Shown here: one piece after another, positions 60,930 through 64,000 of the stretch
Position numbering within the stretch: position 1 is the stretch's first letter
How the letters are laid out: each line of letters begins with the position of its first letter
Source of the DNA: Spirochaeta lutea
GTDB lineage: Bacteria; Spirochaetota; Spirochaetia; DSM-27196; Salinispiraceae
DNA length: 64,000 nt
Assembly: GCF_000758165.1 (NCBI RefSeq)
Contig: NZ_JNUP01000072.1
Coordinates: 164,496-228,495, forward strand
Reading direction: 5' to 3'
The notes under the pieces: generated by a model
What the model was told of the DNA's origin: nothing
The model's input: the letters and a program-made list of their open reading frames with translations, nothing else
The model's database searches: none
Position numbers and translations under genes: made by a program

Positions 60930-60959
60930 ACCATACTCATTGGCCCCCGCTCCCGTCAA
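60930..60959 (-). promoter_or_regulatory. Promoter of the M16 protease operon
   Basis: Minus-strand TTGACG (60959-60954), an 18-base spacer and TATGGT (60935-60930). The leader to the ATG at 60866 is about 55 bases and carries the ribosome binding site. Confidence 0.5.
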
Positions 60960-61062
60960 GCACAGTCACCCTGCGCCGTCAACAGATCATTCCCTCACGT
61001 GTATGTAAAATCGGCTTGACTTTTTGTACAGCTGAGTTAACATTGTCTCATGGAGGTTTACC

Positions 61063-61539
61063 ATGAATACCCATTCCCATCCACAGAACCAAAATTGGCA
61101 CCGATTCGGCCTGCCCTTGATGGTGCTGCTGTTGATGGTTTTCATACCCCGTCTTGTCCCAGCCCAGGGGCCTTCCGAACCCCCGGAGTCCGGGAAGGAG
61201 CTTGTCCAAGCCCAAACCGGATCCCAGGGGGCCCAGGTACGCAGCTTTACGGATCTGCCGTCAGCCCAAAGTCTTGCCCGCACTCGGCGGGTGGTCCTCT
61301 TTTTTTATGCATCCTGGTGTCCTACCTGCCGAGCCGCGAAGCAGGACATCGCCGCCCGCCTGGATACCATGCCCGATGATCTCACCCTTCTGTATGTCGA
61401 TTACGATTCCTCCGACGCCTTGAAACAGGAATACAGGGTCACATACCAGCACACCTTCGTGCAGATTGATCCCCAGGGAAAGGCCCTGGCTGCCTGGAAC
61501 GGCGGCGGATCCGACCGGATTCTTGCCCAGCTTCGGTAG
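61063..61539 (+). CDS. Secreted thioredoxin-like protein
   Basis: A 158-residue protein. A signal peptide or membrane anchor (PLMVLLLMVFIPRLVPAQG) is followed by a linker and a thioredoxin fold, with the redox motif YASWCPTCRAAKQDI (CPTC at about residues 86-89) and the cis-Pro region replaced by YQHTFVQIDPQG. Periplasmic disulfide exchange is expected; its partner is unknown. ATGGAGG lies seven bases before the ATG. A TTGACT-16-TAACAT promoter lies at 61016-61043. It is divergent from the M16 operon. Confidence 0.88.
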   Translation: MNTHSHPQNQNWHRFGLPLMVLLLMVFIPRLVPAQGPSEPPESGKELVQAQTGSQGAQVRSFTDLPSAQSLARTRRVVLFFYASWCPTCRAAKQDIAARLDTMPDDLTLLYVDYDSSDALKQEYRVTYQHTFVQIDPQGKALAAWNGGGSDRILAQLR

Positions 61540-61582
61540 GTTCTGGATAGGGCGGAGCAGGGTGTAAACCACCCCGGACATA

Positions 61583-61632
61583 GGGGGCTGCCGGAGCCCC
61601 CGCCCCAGGAATAGCCCCGCTGAGAGGCGGGG
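61583..61632. terminator. Two GC-rich hairpins between convergent genes
   Basis: GGGGGCT/AGCCCCC at 61583-61601 and CCCCGC/GCGGGG at 61615-61632. They lie between the thioredoxin stop and the stop of the small minus-strand gene. No T-run. Confidence 0.5.
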
Positions 61633-61665
61633 GTACCTTCTTGTAGGCACCGCGGTAGGGTTGTA

Positions 61666-61983
61666 TCATCCCAGGGGTAAAAACCACATATTCATTACCT
61701 GTGCCCGGCTGAGAACGAACCGCCTGGTTTCCCCGGTGGCAGCGGCAGTGTGGTACAGCTCCGAAGATGTATGCCAAAAGGGCTGACGGCAGCCGGCAAA
61801 GAGCTGTGTCCCTGCCAGGGGTGTACCCGGCCCTGCAAGCCAGGCGGCCCCGGCTTCCAGAACAAACTCCCCCTGTGTCTTTCTTCGACGTTTCATGGTG
61901 AGCTTATCACCTGGGTGAACCAACAAGTCCTGGCCTCCAGGCCAGGTGACTGCCCAAGAGTTTCCTCCCCGGGTATGTTCCAT
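61666..61983 (-). CDS. Small protein, possibly DUF2917-like
   Basis: A 105-residue soluble protein behind an excellent ribosome binding site, AGGAGGG seven bases before the ATG at 61983. That site is the main reason to accept it. The sequence GQDLLVHPGDKLTMKRRRKT ... GEFVLEAGAAWLAGPGTPL has the layout of DUF2917 cupin-like proteins (a GxVWLT-type strand after a basic turn), but the match is weak. Two Trp and several Gly fit a small beta-barrel. It is divergent from the MocR regulator across 216 bases and might be its target, which is inference only. Confidence 0.5.
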   Translation of the reverse strand: MEHTRGGNSWAVTWPGGQDLLVHPGDKLTMKRRRKTQGEFVLEAGAAWLAGPGTPLAGTQLFAGCRQPFWHTSSELYHTAAATGETRRFVLSRAQVMNMWFLPLG

Positions 61984-62187
61984 AGCACCCTCCTGTCACC
62001 GGCCGGAGTCCGGAAGCGGAGCACCTCGGTTCCTCTTCAACACCCAACCGGTGTTCAAAGGGTACAGAGCCCGGGAACAGGAAAACAGAACGAGATTCTC
62101 CCTTCTGTGTGGGAACAATCCAGCTTATAATCGAACTGTGTGGTTATCCTAAGGGTAAACTGTGAGTAAATCCCGAGGAAAATACTT

Positions 62188-62193
62188 TACAAT
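62188..62193 (+). promoter_or_regulatory. -10 box of the MocR gene, leaderless type
   Basis: TACAAT six bases before the ATG at 62200; no ribosome binding site and a weak -35. The remainder of 61984-62187 holds no gene that I can see. Confidence 0.5.
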
Positions 62194-62199
62194 AGTGGT

Positions 62200-63654
62200 A
62201 TGAAATCAGATGTAACCCAGACCCGCAGACTCCCCAAGTACCGCCAGGCGGCTGAATATATTGAGAACCTTATAAATAAAGGCAGCTTAAAACCCGGGGA
62301 TGCCATACCATCCCTCCGGACCCTGGCATCCACCCTGGGAATTGGCCTGAATACCGTACGCGATGCCTATTGGGACCTGGAACGCCGGGGGATCATCATA
62401 ACCCTTCCCCAGTCGGGGCATTACGTCCGCAGCCGCGAAAAGGCCCTAAAACCATCCACCACCGCCATTTCCCATCCGACGGAGGTCAGCCTCTGCCGGA
62501 TATACGACCAACATGTAAACCGGGTGAAGTCCGGAGCCTCCGCCGCCCTTTCCATTGTCCAACTCGACTCCCAGCTTTGGCCGAGCTGGAAATCCATGGT
62601 GCGCTGGGCGGGTCAGCTCCCGGGCATATCGGAACAGCGGCTGCTCGAATACGCTATGGCCCCGGGATTACCGGTTCTTCAAAAGGCTCTGGCCCGACAG
62701 TTCTCCCTCTGGGGGCTTGCTGTGGAGCCGGAAACCATCCTAATAACCGGAGGCTGCAACGAGGCTATTTCCCTGACCCTCGGGTTGCTCTGCAAACCCG
62801 GGGATGTAGTGGTGGTGGAAAGCCCCCTCTACTTCGCCTTCCTAAGCCTGTTGAAACACCTGGATGTTCAGATCATCGAGATTCCCAACCATCCCGAAAC
62901 CGGGTTAAACCTGGACATCCTGGAGTTTGTGTTATCCCGCCAGCCCGTCAGGGCAGTCCTCTGCAGTCCGAACTTCTCCAATCCCCTGGGATGTCTGATG
63001 CCCGAGGATCATAAACTGCGGCTCATCAAACTTGCCAGACAGTACAATACCCTGATCGTTGAGGATGATATTTACGGCGATTTACCCCACCGGGGCTCCC
63101 GCCCCAAACCCCTCAAGGCATTTGATCTGGAAGACCGGGTCATCTACTGTTCCAGCTGTTCTAAAACCATCGCCCCGGGGCTCCGGGTAGGCTGGATAAT
63201 TAATAAAGCCTACTTTGATGCCCTGGCCGCCAGAAAAACCATGATGAATCTGGCCAGTTCCACCCCCAGCCAGGCCATGCTCGCCGGGTTTTTAGAAAGC
63301 CGGAGCTACGACCGCTACCTACGTCGCATCCGGAGAATTATCAGCGGAAACTGTAATGCAATCCGTCAGGTTATTCTCCGGGAATTCCCCCAAGGAACGG
63401 CCGTCTCAAGCCCCCAAGGTGGCCTGGCCCTATGGGCCGAGCTTCCCCGGGAGGTTGACTGCGGATACCTCTACGACCGGGCGATACGGGAGGATATTCT
63501 CCTTGCCCCGGGCATGCTCTTTACCGTCAACGCCGGCCTCTCATCCTGCCTACGAATAAACATTGGAGTCTGGAATCCCCGGGTCGAAGCCGTGCTTATT
63601 CGGGTCGGCGCCCTGGCTCGAGAGATTGCCGCTACAACAACAGGAGCCCATTGA
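62200..63654 (+). CDS. MocR/PdxR-type GntR - aminotransferase regulator
   Basis: A 484-residue chimeric regulator. Residues about 10-78 are a GntR winged helix (YRQAAEYIENLINKGSLKPG, SLRTLASTLGIGLNTVRDAY). The rest is a fold-type I aminotransferase-like domain that binds PLP: ITGGCNEAISLTLGLL, VESPLYFAFLSLL, CSPNFSNPLG, DDIYGDL, and the PLP lysine in YCSSCSKTIAPGLRVGW near residue 325. Members control pyridoxal synthesis, GABA or taurine use, or efflux genes; the target here is unknown. A TACAAT box lies six bases before the ATG. Confidence 0.93.
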   Translation: MKSDVTQTRRLPKYRQAAEYIENLINKGSLKPGDAIPSLRTLASTLGIGLNTVRDAYWDLERRGIIITLPQSGHYVRSREKALKPSTTAISHPTEVSLCRIYDQHVNRVKSGASAALSIVQLDSQLWPSWKSMVRWAGQLPGISEQRLLEYAMAPGLPVLQKALARQFSLWGLAVEPETILITGGCNEAISLTLGLLCKPGDVVVVESPLYFAFLSLLKHLDVQIIEIPNHPETGLNLDILEFVLSRQPVRAVLCSPNFSNPLGCLMPEDHKLRLIKLARQYNTLIVEDDIYGDLPHRGSRPKPLKAFDLEDRVIYCSSCSKTIAPGLRVGWIINKAYFDALAARKTMMNLASSTPSQAMLAGFLESRSYDRYLRRIRRIISGNCNAIRQVILREFPQGTAVSSPQGGLALWAELPREVDCGYLYDRAIREDILLAPGMLFTVNAGLSSCLRINIGVWNPRVEAVLIRVGALAREIAATTTGAH

Positions 63655-63755
63655 GGTCATAGGAGCCCACGTTGATCCAGGTGCAGGTGTGGGAATAGGT
63701 CGTCTGGCTTTGAAACGTACAACCGTTTGCGCACTAAGATAAGGACTTCGGGAAC

Positions 63756-64000
63756 CTAATCCAATTCTCGGAGCACAATGAACTGATGGGCCTCGGGACC
63801 CCACACGTAGAGCCAGGAAAAGGGCCACAACAGGGCACCGAAGATGGCGTTTGCCACCTTAATCTCCCGTTCCACCTCGCCGTAGTAGGTCTTGTATCCC
63901 TCAGCCTCCACCATGATATCCGGATTCTTCCAAGCCGCATTGGACAGCCGGATTCCTTCGTGCTCCTGTATCTCCTTACCTTCCACCGTGATGGTCGCAT
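63756..64000 (-). CDS. PEGA-like surface protein, 5' end cut by window edge
   Basis: An open frame of 80 codons enters from the right edge without a start in the window and stops at 63756. It ends with an EGYKTYYGEVEREIKVANAIF segment and a hydrophobic FGALLWPFSWLYVWGPEAHQF. This is the pattern of PEGA-type or carboxypeptidase-regulatory-like domains followed by a short hydrophobic turn and a final strand, seen in many bacterial lipoproteins. The family call is tentative. An internal GTG at 63986 could be mistaken for a start, but the frame stays open beyond it. The 100 bases between it and the MocR stop hold no clear terminator. Confidence 0.6.
   Translation of the reverse strand, partial: ATITVEGKEIQEHEGIRLSNAAWKNPDIMVEAEGYKTYYGEVEREIKVANAIFGALLWPFSWLYVWGPEAHQFIVLRELD

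Noticed and set aside
63734-64000. Alternative minus-strand frame at the right edge (88 codons)
   Set aside because: Arg/Trp/Pro-rich and not protein-like; the overlapping frame ending at 63756 has a PEGA-like pattern.

Overview
The window is a gene-dense, roughly 57% G+C bacterial chromosome segment with about 50 protein genes and one tRNA. It has no insertion sequence, integrase, CRISPR array or rRNA. The gene content suggests a free-living, probably salt-adapted member of the Spirochaetales: a large secreted protein with FlgD-like Ig repeats and an OmpA tail, a double cyclic-nucleotide-binding Crp-like protein with a TPR-like linker, many lipoproteins, alpha-2-macroglobulin next to PbpC, and a glycine-betaine importer. 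The taxonomic call is inference from content; no marker gene was searched.

Layout. 1-4.6 kb: a gene cut by the left edge, a MurG/MGDG-synthase-like glycosyltransferase overlapping an RlmI-like RNA methyltransferase, and a lipoprotein. 4.6-9.7 kb: a four-domain persulfide-handling flavoenzyme behind a promoter with a 24-bp near-palindrome, a VanZ-like protein, tRNA-Gly(CCC) and an ABC exporter. 9.7-22 kb, mostly minus strand: valS, a YghO-like acetyltransferase with the Crp-like regulator, glyA, and a run cysS - ECF sigma - anti-sigma - secreted protein - transglutaminase-fold protein whose catalytic Cys is Ser. 22-30 kb: murB-mgtE, an outer-membrane-like protein, a DJ-1/PfpI protein and the large Ig/OmpA protein. 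30-36 kb: proVWX facing a MarR regulator - GNAT - ornithine/alanine-racemase-family operon. 36-47 kb: radC, an aldo-keto reductase, an MgtC-family protein, glnS, a ROK kinase, a DUF368 lipid-carrier translocase, a diguanylate cyclase, an MnmD-type tRNA methyltransferase, a MarC protein and a PerR-like Fur protein. 47-64 kb: a lipoprotein, an alpha-2-macroglobulin - PbpC pair, a PreP-like M16 protease, a thioredoxin-like protein, a small protein with a strong ribosome binding site, a MocR regulator and a gene cut by the right edge.

How the genes work together. Many serve the cell envelope: murB, pbpC, the DUF368 protein, the A2M protein, the OmpA-like protein and the sigma/anti-sigma set. Osmotic adaptation is represented by proVWX and perhaps by the divergent MarR operon, which shares a repeated motif with it. 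Translation genes (valS, glyA, cysS, glnS, MnmD, tRNA-Gly) are scattered through the window.

Two signals run across the whole window. First, at least ten genes have a sigma-70 -10 box (often TATACT) only 6-11 bases before the start codon and no ribosome binding site, which implies leaderless mRNAs. Second, three otherwise ordinary proteins carry in-frame minisatellite-like repeats (18, about 21 and 36 bp units), two of them inside conserved enzymes.
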